NCBI GenBank assembly: GCA_029783825.1
Contig: JAREIK010012222.1
Span: 61,384 to 125,383 of the forward strand
Length of the DNA: 64,000 nucleotides
Origin: Sapria himalayana
Taxonomy: Eukaryota; Streptophyta; Magnoliopsida; Malpighiales; Rafflesiaceae
Direction: 5' to 3'
Each line of letters begins with the position of its first letter. Within the stretch, counting starts at the first letter, position 1. Both the position numbers and the translations under genes were made by a program. This document shows positions 37,380 through 49,994 of the stretch, one piece after another. The notes below the pieces were generated by a model. It was not told the origin of the DNA. It saw only the letters and a list, made by a program, of their open reading frames with translations, and ran no database searches.

Positions 37380-39123
37380 AATTAAGCCCTCACTCCACTT
37401 GTCCCCATCGTCATAGCACTAGAAGATTCATTTTGATTCTCACTTTCACCCTCTTTTTCACTACCATTTGCTTTATGAGCTTCAACATAATCTTTATAAA
37501 GCATGCACAAAGTCTCACAAATAGTTATAATATGTTCAATGATATCTGATCTTGAGTAAATCATAGGAAAATGCCACTCAATCAATTGTATTTTATTTCT
37601 TTGATCTAAAATGGTTGCCATAGAGATCAACAAATTGCACTCACCCCAATACATGTCAAACCCATCTTTCATCTTCATAATCATTGAATGCAGAAACTCA
37701 TTTTCATCAAGATATTTTTCATCCAACAACCTCTTTATATTATAAAGCTCGGGAAAAGAAAATTTGATGTTGGATATTCAAAACCCACAATAACATGTAT
37801 GATATTACCCAATTGAAATAAATAATTTTAAAAGCATGTAAATCACAAAATTAATTATGATTAGTCAAATAAAATAATAATACCTAAAATGATTTTTGTA
37901 AGTTCATTAAATGCAGCAATAAATGAGGAAATTTCAGCAACTTTCATCCAATCATCCTCACTAGGCAAGAACAAGCAACTTGCTTCTCTTTGTGAATATC
38001 TAGGAAAACAACTTTGAACTACAAGATAGTCAACAACATAAATAATGCGGCAATCCACCTGTGCAACAATCAAAAATAAGTTTCTTTGAAGGCAACTTCA
38101 ATTGCTTCAAAATTTCTCCAAAAATATTCAGATGACTATCTGACTATGTCACATGTTTAACACTTTCTTGTACATTCTTAATTATATCTCCAATCTCTAA
38201 TAACCCATGTTGTACAAGAAGATTTAGATTATGTGCATAACACCTTACATGAAACAACTTTCCAAAAAGAGCAAGTTGATTTTTATAGGATAGGTATCTT
38301 TTGACATGCGAATAACAACATCTGTGTAAGAGACACTATCAACTATCACACTCCAAAATTTATCATCAATTTCTCATTCAACGAAACACTTCCTTAAGGC
38401 ATCGCAAATGGCAACTCCGGAATGAGGTGGTAGTACATCACAAAAACTAAGAGTACCCTTTTGCAATTTCTAATTAGAATCTATAAAATGGCAAGTAACA
38501 ACCATATAATAAACCTTTCGATTGGTTGACTTCTATATATCAGTTGTCATAATTACTTAATTTTCATATTTCAGAAGAGTGGAAACTTTATTATTTTCCA
38601 CCTCATAACTTGAAAAATAATCTTTTCTTATAGTTACACGACTAACCTTTTGATAACGTGAAGTTATAGTCTCAATCAACGAATTAAACACTTCATACTC
38701 CACAAAAGAAAATGGTAGCACATGCACCATGATCAAATGAGATAATATATCTTTAATCTTAGTTTGGTCATATTTAAAATTTTTTATTAAAGCTACCATT
38801 ACATACTCTATTATAGAGGAATTGAGTGTTAGTTCCTTTTGTCCAAACAACTTTATTTTCCTTCTAATACAATTTTCTTTAATGTGTCTAAGTAAGTGAG
38901 ATGAAGTTCCAGCCTTAGGAAGTTTGAATCACCACTTGCAATGGATGCATTCAGCCTTTTCTGATTTATCAGAAAGGGTGACTATTTTAAATTTAGACCT
39001 TACTTGGGAGGTGCACTTTCTCTTCTTTGCACAATCGCCCCCACCCTCTTCACTATCTTCAACATTTTCAACCACATCAACACCCATAGTTGTAGATGAT
39101 GTGTTTTCCTTATTCAAATTCAC
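37380..39123 (-). pseudogene. hAT transposase (BED finger, RNase H-like), decayed
   Basis: Read on the minus strand. The BED-finger part is at 38,929-39,030 (KRKCTSQVRSKFKIVTL... ECIHCKW, with the Cys pair of the finger). The N-terminal catalytic region is at 38,557-38,850 (LSHLIMVHVLPFSFVEYEVF). The core is at 38,180-38,350 (GKLFHVRCYAHNLNLLVQHG, VQESVKHV), the DUF4413-like part at 37,900-38,000 (LPSEDDWMKVAEISSFIAAF), and the tail at 37,380-37,729 (MYWGECNLLISMATILDQRN). Frameshifts and stops separate the segments. The C-terminal dimerisation (hATC) region is absent, so no functional enzyme is possible. The family call rests on motif order and spacing. Confidence 0.85.
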
Positions 39124-39229
39124 ATTTTCTACAACAACATCTATAGCATTTTCATTATATGACTTTTTTGTGAATTTTCAGGGGATAATATACTGGAAAC
39201 ATGGTCCGACATCCTATACAGCATAACAA

Positions 39230-40200
39230 AACAAATTAGAAAATAAATAAGGTAGATTTCATATAATTTTAACATGGAAATTGTATATGAAAATTTGAAA
39301 ACTTTAAACACCCCAATTCAGCAACACAGAATTCAATCAAAAATAGTAGAAGACATTTGATTCACACTTTCATTAAAACATTCACTTTGGGGTATATCAT
39401 AACAAATTTATTTTATGTTTTCTCTTTCATTTGGTATTCATTCTACTAGAGCAAGGGGTGAAAGAAACAAAGGTCAAGAGAGCTGAAAGAATTGTTGCCT
39501 ACAAAGTTGAGTTTTTCCCTTTGTGATGCAAAAATCGGTAGTCTAAGTAAATTGAGTCATTAAAATCTAAGTTGGTGCATTGGCCGTCTTTTCTTTGCAG
39601 CAAAATATAAACTTGCACTCGATGCTTTGATTTGTAGAAGTTAGTGAGAGATGGAGCAATGCCATTTCTAGCAATATTTCAACTTTCCCATTGTAGAGAC
39701 CAAGACATAGAGAACAAGACCAAAGTTATAATTTGCAAAGAGATTGGCCATAAAGAGATAACAAATTAACAATGGAAGAAAGGAAAAGAAGAAGAGTACA
39801 GGGGAGAGTGCGGCATGATGGGCATCGGGCGGTGGTAGAGAATGGGAGAGCCGAGAGAGTAATATCTAATATGGTCTTTAAGGTTTTTTAATGGGGATGG
39901 GGAAGAAAAGATCAGAAATTTGGAAGTCAGAACATCGAAGTGATTGAACATGTGTCAAACTTTTCGTGAGCCCATTCACGAGCCTGTTCACGAACATATT
40001 GCGAGCCTGTTTGTGAGCATGTTCATGAGCTGGTAAATGAGCCTATTCACAAACTTTTGCAAGCCAAACTTAAGGAAGTTTGGGTTGAGCTCGTTTAACT
40101 TACTAGCCAAAATAGAGTTTGGACTCGGCTCATTTAACTTAAAAAATGAATTCAAGTGAGCTTTTACCGAGCCGAGCTCTGAATGAATCATGAATCATTT
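39230..40200 (-). promoter_or_regulatory. 5' leader and subterminal region of the hAT element
   Basis: About 1 kb between the transposase start and the terminal repeat, without a gene. The outer 240 bp hold GAGC-type words in both orientations, which fit subterminal transposase-binding sites. The rest looks like untranslated leader or intron. Confidence 0.5.
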
Positions 40201-40217
40201 GGTTCGGTTACACCCCT

Positions 40218-40543
40218 ATATCTATCTATCTATTTATTTTCTATATATATATATATATATATCATTCTGTCTATATATCTATCTGTCTATCTATTTATCT
40301 ATATTTTTATAAATCTATCTATCTGTCTATCTATTTATCTATCTATATGTCTATCTATTTATCTATCTATATGTCTATCTATTTATCTATCTATTAATTT
40401 ATTTTTCTATCTATTTATCTATCTATTTGTCTACCTATCTGTTTATCAATCTATCTATATATCTATCAATCTATCTATCTTTCTGTTTATCTTTTTGTCT
40501 ATCTATCTATGTATCTATCTATCTTTTTATCTGTCAATCAATC

Positions 40544-40612
<69 letters not shown>

Positions 40613-40635
40613 ATTTATCAATCTATCTATCTATT

Positions 40636-40704
<69 letters not shown>

Positions 40705-41283
40705 ATCTAATAATCAATTAATCTATCTTTCTATCAATCTATATGTGTATCTATCTATCTGTCTATCTATCTATTTATATGTCAATCATATCATCTATCA
40801 ATATGTCTATCAATATATCAATTTATCTATCTATATTTCTGTCTATCAATTTGTCTATTTATTTGTCTATCTATCTGTCTATCTATCTATCTCTTTGTCT
40901 ATCTATTTGTCTATATATTTGTCTATCTATATGTATATCTATTTATCTATCTAACTATTGGTTTATCAATTTATCTATCAATATGTATATCAATCTATCT
41001 ATCAATCAATCAATCAATCTATCTATCTATCTATAAATATATCTATCAATTTGTATATCAAATTGCCTATCTTTTTGTCTATTTGTATATTTGTCTATTC
41101 GTTTGTTTATTTTTTAGTCAATCTATATTTCCATGTATCTGTATGTCTGCATGCCTGCCTCATTGTCTGCCTGCCTGATTATGTGTCTATCTATCAATAT
41201 ATCTATCTATCTAATTGTTTTCTATCTATTTTTATATGTCTATCTGTATATCTATCTGTATGTCTATATGTTTATTTGTCTAT
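40218..41283 (-). repeat. Imperfect (GATA)n array 5 (TCTA on + strand)
   Basis: About 1.07 kb, with two long pure (TA)n runs at about 40,550-40,610 and 40,640-40,702. It starts at the hAT terminus and ends at the CACTA terminus at 41,284. Confidence 0.95.
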
Positions 41284-41635
41284 CACTACAAAAAAAATCC
41301 CAAGTGGTTAAAAAAAGCTCTCTAGCTATTTGAGCTTAGTTTGTCACTAAAATAGAATAATTATGTATTTATGATGGAAATTATATCATGCTAAAGTGCT
41401 TATTTGAAAATTTTAATGAAAAAAAATTCTGTAGCAAATTTCTGAACGATGAAAATTCCCTAGCTAATTATATTTTTTCCCTTGCTAATTTTGATCGTAA
41501 TTAAGAGTAGTAATTAATATTTTTCAACTGAATATATATATAAAATTCCCTAGCTAAATTAGCAAGGGAAAATGTCCTAGCTATTTTCATTCCAAAACTA
41601 GTTGGACAATTTTATTTTTTTACAAAAAATTTGAT
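41284..41635 (+). repeat. Left terminal inverted repeat of the 9-kb element
   Basis: Imperfect reverse complement of about 49,995-50,347. It contains several TAGCTA / CCCTAGCTAA words, also seen at the CACTA end at 51,911, suggesting a common transposase-binding motif. Confidence 0.75.
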
Positions 41636-42464
41636 TACATATTTTTAAATTTTTATTTTAAATTGAAAAACAACATATACTAAACCATTATTTTTAATTA
41701 ACAAAACATAGGTATTAAATTCATTTAAAACTATATCATCATCCTCATCATTAGATGGTTCATTTGTGCTATGCTCTCTTACCTGGGTACTCTATTGGAA
41801 CTCATTGTGCTTTCTGTCTCGCCAAGGCCACTAACTATGACTCTATATAGGTCATATGCTATTGCATTGTATTCTTCATTTCTTTCATCACATCATTCAC
41901 TTCTTTCATTTCCTACATTTCTTCCTTCAAAGGAGTTATCTAAAGGTCCATGAAAACCCTCAACTGGCTTAGAAGCAGTTGTTATATGTTTCTCCAAGAG
42001 TTCCCGTGATAAAATAAAATATAAAAAAGTTGTGCTAGGTATAAATAATTTAAATATTATATTTTTTATTACACACTTAATTTGTAACATTCACTATAGT
42101 AGTCAAATAGTTATGGAACCACCAATGTAGTGGCCACTTTCATAACAACTATATAGTTTTTACTCACTTGATTCTACTTAGAAAATCAATCTCTTTGATA
42201 CATATAAAAAAAGAATGAAATGAACACAACCCACTTGTTGCACACACTACACCATGGCTACATAAAACATACACATGGTGCACGTCTAGTACATCAAGCA
42301 CACATGCATGTTCACTATACCACACACACACTATGCACTTCTAGGCAGTTATGCCCCACAGCTGCATGTCTACAGGACCACATCTCATGGCATCTCTACC
42401 CATTGGACCATGCACCCATTAATAGCATATGCATGCAATAAATCAAACACTAATAAGAACTTTT
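41636..42464. other. Interior DNA of the 9-kb element, no gene assigned
   Basis: AT-rich, with an open frame on the minus strand (41,893-42,090) and a CA/CAT-rich patch at 42,220-42,440. Neither has a recognisable domain. Confidence 0.4.
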
Positions 42465-42737
42465 AAAAAACTCTTTTTGCAGCATCTTCTGCAATATCGA
42501 GCCACATGATCCAATTGATAATTTCTATATTAGTCAATTGGTCGATCAATGTTACATGCATTAATGACTACCTCAGTTGATATCGATTGAACCATATATA
42601 CGATATGAGTTACTATAAATATGCTCCTTCAATGTTCCATTGAGCATGAACTCATAAACAAGCATACATCCTCCATCTTGACAATATCTAATGAATTGTA
42701 CTAATTTTTTGTGATGTATTCTTGTAAGTAGACTCAT
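42465..42737 (-). pseudogene. Captured LRR receptor-like kinase fragment
   Basis: On the minus strand the segment reads MSLLTRIHHKKLVQFIRYCQ, then GGCMLVYEFMLNGTLKEHIY. This matches kinase subdomains IV-V of plant LRR receptor kinases of the type with LVYEFMHNGTLKEHLYG (the hinge and ATP-pocket region). After a degraded stretch, INWIMWLDIAEDAAKR (42,465-42,515) fits the following INWIKRLEIAEDAAKG motif. The fragment starts right after an intron-acceptor-like tttacatctttttag, so genomic DNA with an intron was taken in, not cDNA. The Gly-rich loop, catalytic HRD and DFG motifs are absent and stops lie inside, so no kinase can be made. Orientation is opposite to the TNP1-like tail. Confidence 0.75.
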
Positions 42738-42739
42738 CT

Positions 42740-44160
42740 AAAAAAGATGTAAAAATAGTCCAAACAATAATTACCAGCTACAATTTTTCGATAAGTAGAA
42801 AGAAGACATTTTAGCGTTGTGCATTAACCTAGCAATTATCATAGATTTAAAAAAATATAATGCTTCATTATGTTAATAAAGTCATGTTTATTATTAAATT
42901 TAAAAATTTGTAATAAAAAAAAGTAAATAATTAATCTTATAATTAAAATCATTTTTAAAGATATTTTAATAAATAAATGAATATATATAAAAATTTTTAC
43001 TAATAAACAGCTAAAATAGTTAAGTGTACGATAAAATAAAATATATTTACAAAAATATTTCAATTAATGAATAAACAAGTAAATATTCATATTAGTTAAA
43101 GTTAAAAAAAAAATTTTTATGATTATAGAAAACTTTAAAAAAAATAATTACTAAACGATTTGAAATTTTTGAATTATAAAAAAAATTGCAAATTTATTAT
43201 AAACTTTTAAAAAAAATAAATTGAAACTTAAAGATAAATACATAGATATTTTAATTAAATCAAAAAAAATTGTTGATTTAAAAAATAATATCTTGTGTGG
43301 TAATTAATAGAACACTTCAAGTGTTTTAAGGGTTTCGAAAGAGTTATTTAAAATATTACTAATGATATTTTTTTGTTCTAAAAAAAATTAAAATTTCCCC
43401 TAAGTTGATTTGAAATTAAGTTTTATTTTTTGACCCTACAGAAATTTATAAGAATTAAATAATTGAGTAGGATTTTTACTATTAGCTTTTAATATTAAAT
43501 TTTTATTAAAATAATAAATATACCTTTTTTTAATGATTTTCTCACTTTAAGTAAGATTTGGAATTTTATAAATTATAAATTAAATCAAATAATATAAAAT
43601 TTTATGCCTTTAAAATTATATCATATTATATTCAAAAAAAATAATATGAATTCTAAAAATTGATTACCATAATATATATACATATATATGAAATACTTTT
43701 TTATAATCTCATATTATTTTTTATTTTATGAAATAATATTAAAAATTTATCCATAAATAATTAATAAATGAAATGTTATAATTTTTGTATAGTTATACAT
43801 TTTTACAATTTATTTATGGTTATATTATAAATATGTTTTTTAAATTAATGAAATAATATAAAAATTTGATTACCAATTATTAGTTTTCAAGGTTATTAGT
43901 AATATTTTTTCTTCTTCATTTTTATAGAGATTAATAAATTTTTTTATTTCTAAAATTAATTTCATTAATTAATAAATAATATTACAAAAAATAACCATTT
44001 AAATTTCATTACCTATTAACCATAAATTTTTTTATCAGCGAAATTATATCATTTATGGTTAAATAAAATTGTATTTAATTTTTTTTAATTTAAATTAATA
44101 AATTATTATAATTTTATTTTGCTTTTTAATTTGTCTCTTTTTTTTTCTATATATTTACAT
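42740..44160. other. Extremely AT-rich interior DNA
   Basis: Runs of A and T and short ATAAT/TTAAA words. No gene, microsatellite of note or domain. It resembles intron or decayed intergenic sequence. Confidence 0.5.
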
Positions 44161-47100
44161 ACATTTTTTTTATTTGAGTTTTCTTGAAATATAAAAATGC
44201 TAGGGCAAGACATTCAAACACTTAAACACTTTTTGTTATCTTTGCGAATGAAATATCAAGTGTATCAAGTCAATACCCATTTCAAAAAAATGTGGTAATT
44301 ATGCTTGTTAAATGCTTAGATCTTCATGGTAGTTTGGCAGATATTATAAATTTTATAAAAAATTAGTTTTCTTTTCAAATTCATGGCTTCATAGTTTTGG
44401 TTGCATTTTTATTTCATCAACATGGCTAATCAAAGAATCATTATTTGGAACCAGTTAAAAGAATAATAATAGACTCGTTCATCCGTGTCACTAGTAATGG
44501 CAGAGTAACTGTTAATACAATATAAGAGCATGCGAGTACTAATTCATCTCTCTCCAAACTCCTTGAAAGTTTTTTGCCTGTTTGATGATTATCATCCTCA
44601 TCTTCTATTAACATGTATTCTTCATTTTCATGCTATACAACACTTTATATCATCATGATCGACTTAATGTATTAATCATTATTATGCTATACAGGTCTTC
44701 TTCATACATAAAAGAACTATAAAATATTTCACGAGATTTCACATAGATGCAATGACATTCAATGTCATTGCACCCTCTCATTGGAAAATATTTGGTTTTC
44801 AGAATGGTAATATCTAGCCTTTTTTCAAACTCCTTAGTGTGTTTTAAATGTGGCTGTGAATTTAATTTATGCTAAGTATTAGCACCAAATATTATAGGGT
44901 TGTGAATTTTCATGGAAGCAAAGGATTGTGGTAGTCATGGTAGAGTAAGTTTAAGTTCTAAGAACTATGGCTTGTAGCTTGTTTGCTTCATCTTTCAAAG
45001 CGAGAAATTTTGCTTTCAGCATTGAGATGATCATTCTGCTATAATGGTTGTTGGTGTTTTTGATGGGACTTAGCTAATCCATTTTCCAAACTCTCATTTC
45101 TTTAGGTTCTTCAAGATATGGGTAAGGTTCGTTTGTATAATTTCTTATCTTCCTAAAATTTTCTCAACTTCTTGATAGAAAACTAATCTGTATTTTTTCG
45201 GTAGATGGGACTTCTATTTCTACAGAGGCAGCATGGTTGAAGAGCTTGATGGGGCACACTGATATTATTCACAAGCGGTTGTACAATGAATGGCTTCCAT
45301 GGTAAGATGAACAATTGTTCCTTGATGAGTTGTGGAGTTAAAAAAAATAAGCTATATCTCTACCAACATAATTTTTCTTTATAGAATCACCATAAAATAT
45401 ATAGAGTTATTTACTTAGTATATTTACATTCATAAGTTATAATGATAATAAATAAAAATATTTTTTTTATTTATTAATTCAAGTAATTTACCAAACATTC
45501 TTTAAATGTGTTAATTATCTTTTTGGTTGAATTTAACTTATTTGCTAAGTGGTCTTTTAGTTTGCATTTAATTTGTTATTTTAGCTATAACTGAAACCAT
45601 AATGTACTATGTGTATATGTTTTTGGGTTTTCTTAATCTCAAGTTTGGTTTGTATATTGTCTGATTTGCATTAGTTAATTAACTAGACCCTCCCGTTGTA
45701 GGGGTATAAACCAAGAGATCTATTGATGTGACAATATTGGCGAAGGGAAGAGATGGAATAGATGATATAGTAATGCATAAATGAAATTTTGATTTTTCAT
45801 AGAAATCTTTAACATTTATTTTGTGAATTTGATATCTCTATTTTGGTTGTCTTGGCAGTTATTCTATATCATTCGGTGATTCAAAAGAAATGTGCTCCAC
45901 AATAGGGCTACATTAGAGTAGGCCTTAAAAGTAACATAGGCTACCCTTTTTTGTAACTTTAGCTCTAAATGTTGTTTGTTTAGAGCAATCTCAACCTAAT
46001 GTTTTACTTTCACCTTAATTCACAAGAAAATGCTAATGAACTATGATATAAAGATGATTGACTCTACATTGGATGTTAGCTTAAACTAATATTTATTAAT
46101 CTTTGGGTGGTAGGATTAGAAGGATGAGGGGTTGCATATAGGTATTTTGGTATATTATTTTCATTGCTTATATTATCTTTTACAAATATGTTGTGTAATT
46201 ATATAAATACTAATATTGGTTTTCATAATAACTTTGAAGTTAAATTTTTTTATGAGAGAAATAAATATTAAGATGATTGATCACTTGAGAAATTTTTATA
46301 TTACATAGTCTATTCTAACACAGTCTCTTCAAAGTTACTGAGTATAATTAATCAAGATATTTATCTTTTTTTTATAAATCTTGTAAAAGTAAGTGCTTTG
46401 TGTAGTTGGGTGTGAATGTGATCTTCATATCTATATTATAATTTTTAATATATAAAAGCATTTTAAATATGAAGGCTAGATAAGAAAATAAATTGTACAA
46501 ATATCTTATCTTGACAGTCTTACCTCAAAAGATTGAAAAGATCGTGCATGATAAATCTTGAATTTGAGATTTATTGTTCTTAGAGTTTGGACAAATTTTT
46601 GTCATCACATAAAGATGTTATATCTTATTAGATAGAAAAATATATCTATTTGAACATTTGAATAAGTCATGAAATTGAAGACCAAATGGAAGAACATATT
46701 CATCCATTATTTGAATTCCACAAGAATTTGAAAATTGGATTTGGAAATATATCAATTATAATTGGAGGTACTTATAAATTACTATAAGTTCTTAGGAAAT
46801 CTCTCATTTATAGTGATTGTTTTATAAATGTGTAAAATAAGTGTTGTAAATCTTTATGTCTAAGTATATTCCATGCTAATTCATAGATATTTAAATCAAA
46901 AATGAGATTATTAATTCTGCCTTCTTTTAATATAATCAAATCATATCCCCCTTCAACTCTATCCAATCAAACACAACCTAGAGAGTAAATAGTCATGAGT
47001 AAGCATTAGAAGAGCTTATACAAGCTAGCATTTTTCTAATCATTCTTTGCCTATTGTGATAGATTCTATTAATGTATTAGAATGTATTTAACTTTAATGA

Positions 47101-47200
47101 AATAGGAGTCATTGAGATTTAATTTAAAGATTTTGGAAATTATATCTTCGTCCATCACCGGTATGTTTCATAACTATTCATATACTTGAATGTGTTGCAG
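44161..47200. other. Interior DNA with exon-like islands, no gene assigned
   Basis: One stretch stands out. At 45,205-45,302 an open segment lies between a ttttttcggtag acceptor-like sequence and a ggtaag donor-like sequence, containing EAAWLKSLMGHTDIIHKRLY. A second patch near 45,040-45,135 also ends in gggtaag. They could be exons of a captured gene, but I do not recognise the protein. A small palindrome, aatgacattcaatgtcatt, lies at about 44,751-44,769. Confidence 0.35.
45205..45302 (+). pseudogene. Possible captured exon, unknown family
   Basis: About 33 codons open in one frame, bounded by splice-like AG and GTAAG, including WLKSLMGHTDIIHKRLYNEW. Base composition is less AT-rich than the surroundings. 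I cannot assign a family. Its position inside an element holding two other captured fragments is the main reason to list it. Confidence 0.35.
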
Positions 47201-47269
47201 GTAGCAAAAATGGCTCATTTCTCTGCACTCACACATTGCTTTTTTGATTAAATTCTTCCATTTTCAGCA

Positions 47270-47715
47270 TTGAAAGAGTTGTTTTGGGCAAAGTCAGGGA
47301 ACTATCATTCTAAATTTTCATTTGGAAATATGCAAAAAAATGTCTTCTTGCCTGAAATTAAAATTAATGCTATGAAAGTTGAAGATCCTGGAAGTTATGA
47401 TGATGGTGAGGTAGAAAAATCAACTCTAGAATTCACCAACTTAGTCTATCTTAATGATATCTCTGAGGAGTTCTTTGATGTTCCTAATGCCATTGAGTTC
47501 TTGATCTTGACCATTTGGATAATGGAAGGTCTTCTGAAGTGAACCCTGATCTTCATGCTCCTACAGTCCAAAAATACTTTTTTTACAACTTTCAAAATGT
47601 TGTTGTTAAACACAATCTTATTATTCAAATTATGATGTCTTCGTTTGTAGAATATCAAAAAATCAAAATTATCTTCCAAAACTATCATCAGAAGCTCCAT
47701 GATTTTGCTGGTTAG
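47270..47715 (+). pseudogene. Unidentified broken coding segment
   Basis: Two overlapping open frames: 47,270-47,542 (contains KELFWAKSGNYHSKFSF and EFTNLVYLNDISEEFFDV) and 47,497-47,715 in another frame (contains LDLDHLDNGRSSEV and FFYNFQNVVVKHNLII). Amino-acid composition is protein-like and the second frame takes over where the first loses sense, suggesting one coding region split by a frameshift. No domain recognised. It may be a third captured gene piece. Confidence 0.4.
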
Positions 47716-47833
47716 ACCCATTTTATCATCTATTTAATTTTTTCCACGATCTTTTATACTTATTGATATATTTATATATATTTGAGATGAGTGATTATAA
47801 TGTGATTTAACAAGTTTAGAAGTAGATGATAAA

Positions 47834-47875
<42 letters not shown>

Positions 47876-49385
47876 ATAAAGAGTGTTTATAACTTTTAGG
47901 AGAGTGGCTTGAAGACCAATACTTTTTTTATGGGTGCCTTGCTATATGAAGTTTGCAAATTTTGTAGCCATTTGATTTTGTTCTTGTTGGAAGGCCAAAC
48001 ATCTATTTTTTGAAGTTGTTTATATATTTATTGTTTAATTAATCTAATAATTAAAAAATTATAAGGTGTTTTTTTCATGTGTGCCTTGCTACACGCACAT
48101 GAACTAGTTGAAAATAATTTGATAATTTAAAAAAAGTCAAGTCTTTATGTTTTTTATATATTTATTGTTTAATTAATGTTTTGATAATGAAAAATTAAAC
48201 ATTTTGAGAATTTAAAGCTACAAAAACACTATCTAGTTGTCTAGAGCAAGACAACCCTAACTAGCATCAAGCGCCTCCGCTTCTCTCTCCGACATGGATA
48301 CATCATAACCTAATAGTCGAGTAAGAGTGATTTCCTTCAACCATGAAAATTTTATTGATTTGAAATATGCTTTTACCCTTACTCTTCATCATTTATCTTA
48401 ATGCAAAAGTGTGTGTTTTGATTCTGGTGTTTATTTTTCCAAATTCATATTTTGCCTAGCTATTATATATTCTCTCATAAGACTTAGCTTACAAGTTCTT
48501 GTAATAAAATTGAGTTACCGTATATTGCATTTTATATATAAATTATATAGTAGATATTTGTGTCTATATGACATCATGTAAAGTCAAGTTGTTACCACAA
48601 TTATAAAAATGGGTGAAGATCCTACTCATGCACAAGGTATTAACCTGGATGTTCATGGTAAATCATTACAAGTACCAAAATCATGAATCATCATGGTATG
48701 CTTGGATTGATTAATTGCACTGATTCGTATACATACTTCATGCATGTGTGATATAATGCATTCACATTGTGTGGATGTTGATGTTGCACACTAGGTATGC
48801 AGGCTTGATATCCATGTATTTTGCCACTCAGATAGTCTGTGAATTTGGATGTTAATCACAAAATGAGTGTTGGTATTTGTGGAGAGTAGTTTGTATATTT
48901 GGATGTGAAAAATGCTTGCTGGCTATTGACTATCGCTAAGGATTTAATTAGGAAGTGTCCTAATGCAACCTAAAACAAAGTCTAAAGCTCATGGTAAGAG
49001 ACACTGATAAAATTGAACTGATGGGCTTCTTTGTGCCAAATAAGATAACTAAGTACATGTTATTTTTTGTGATTTTTAGCTAGATGTTTTTTTACAGATA
49101 ACAAATTGTTCATATTAGGTTTATTTGATTGACGATCATGTGTGTAATAGCTAAATCTAGCTCTAAGCAAATTATATTTTTTTTACATAAATCTTTAATG
49201 TTCCAATATTTATTATAGTTTATTTTGATATGTTTGAACATTTTGAAATAATTTCTTGATAAGTAAATTGGTTCATTTTTTTTTCTGGCTTATTATTTTG
49301 TTGATTGGTTTTATCTCTTTATTTTTCATAACTATATTTCATCATCTTCTTGGTAAAAAATCTAAGCCTCTTTTTGCATTTGTAG
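47716..49385. other. Interior DNA of the 9-kb element, no gene seen
   Basis: AT-rich, with an (AT)n run at about 47,838-47,870. No supported coding region. The frame starting at 49,256 is mostly intron-like T-rich sequence leading to the acceptor described next. Confidence 0.45.
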
Positions 49386-49691
49386 ACGAAGCATCGATAA
49401 AGGACTGGAAAATGCTCGATGATAAGTATTGTTTTGTATATGCAGCCCCTAAAATAAATGAAAAGGTATCGATAAAATGCTTGAAATTGGGAGATAAACT
49501 TGTTGTAGATGCTTTAGCTGCTAGATCTAGTCAACCATCACATCTAAAAATTAAGTAATATTTTCCATCATGTATGCTTGGTTTTGTTTTGTGTTTAGAG
49601 TGTTCCTTTTATTAGTTAATATTATTGTAGCTTTGATTTGTGATTTTAGTGTTGATGATTATGTTGTTGAGGAAGTTCAAAATATTTTATG
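49386..49691 (+). pseudogene. Captured PI31-like proteasome inhibitor fragment
   Basis: Exon 1 starts after a tttgcatttgtag acceptor and runs to 49,556, where aattaa/gtaata looks like a donor. It contains DDKYCFVYAAPKINEKVSIK and LGDKLVVDALAARSSQPSHL, matching the PI31 N-terminal pattern (FVY...KVLVKCL...DKLLVDAL...EPAHLEI). A second short exon begins at about 49,650 after gtgattttag and continues in phase with VDDYVVEE, as expected of the family, before a stop. PI31 proteins bind and modulate the 20S proteasome. Here only the middle of the N-terminal domain remains. The intron is retained, so a genomic fragment was captured. Family assignment comes from recalled motif spacing, not a search. 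Confidence 0.7.
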
Positions 49692-49870
49692 AGTAGTACC
49701 ATATGCAATACAAAAGTAGATGCCTTATATGGAGTCATCGTAAGTGCTCTTTAAAAGATAGGTAGCACATAGAGTTCCAGCAGAGTTCCCAAGAAGGAGA
49801 GGCTAGCATAGATGCATCAGCTAATGATGAGAATAATGATTTAGTTTTAAATGAATATAAACCTATGTAA
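49692..49870 (+). pseudogene. TNP1-like gene, C-terminal tail
   Basis: Matches the tail of the TNP1-like gene at 55,373-55,505: shared words include atatggagtcat, gagttccag/gagatccag, aggagaggctagca/aggagaagctagca and a final gatgagaataatgattta-like end. This ties the 9-kb element to the same CACTA family as the copies at 8,313 and 53,325. The PI31-like fragment lies directly upstream, suggesting capture just before the element's own 3' tail. Confidence 0.6.
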
Positions 49871-49994
49871 TGTTTTAGTTTTAACTATGTAACTATTGTA
49901 TTATAAAAATTTATTAAGTAATACTTTTTGTAAATTATAAATAATGGTTTATAGTAAATGTTTTTATTCAATTTAATAAAAAATTTAAAAAATG

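Larger units (their letters stand above)
37330..40217 (-). mobile_element. hAT transposon, one end missing
   Basis: The transposase remnant lies on the minus strand. Its 5' side ends at 40,201-40,217 with ggttcggttacacccct, the reverse complement of the hAT-type terminus AGGGGTGTAACCGAACC. Just inside are repeated GAGCC / TTCACGAGC words (39,965-40,190) as in many plant hAT subterminal regions. The opposite end, with the C-terminal dimerisation region, is missing at the array edge near 37,330. TCTA arrays lie on both sides, so the element probably inserted into one array. Confidence 0.7.

Noticed and set aside
17316..41283. Arrays as a CRISPR or telomere structure
   Set aside because: There are no regular repeat-spacer units and no TTTAGGG-type repeat; the unit is a degenerate tetranucleotide.
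45000..45140. A phosphatase-like GVFDG word
   Set aside because: Only a few residues match, and the surrounding sequence has stops and no supporting motif.
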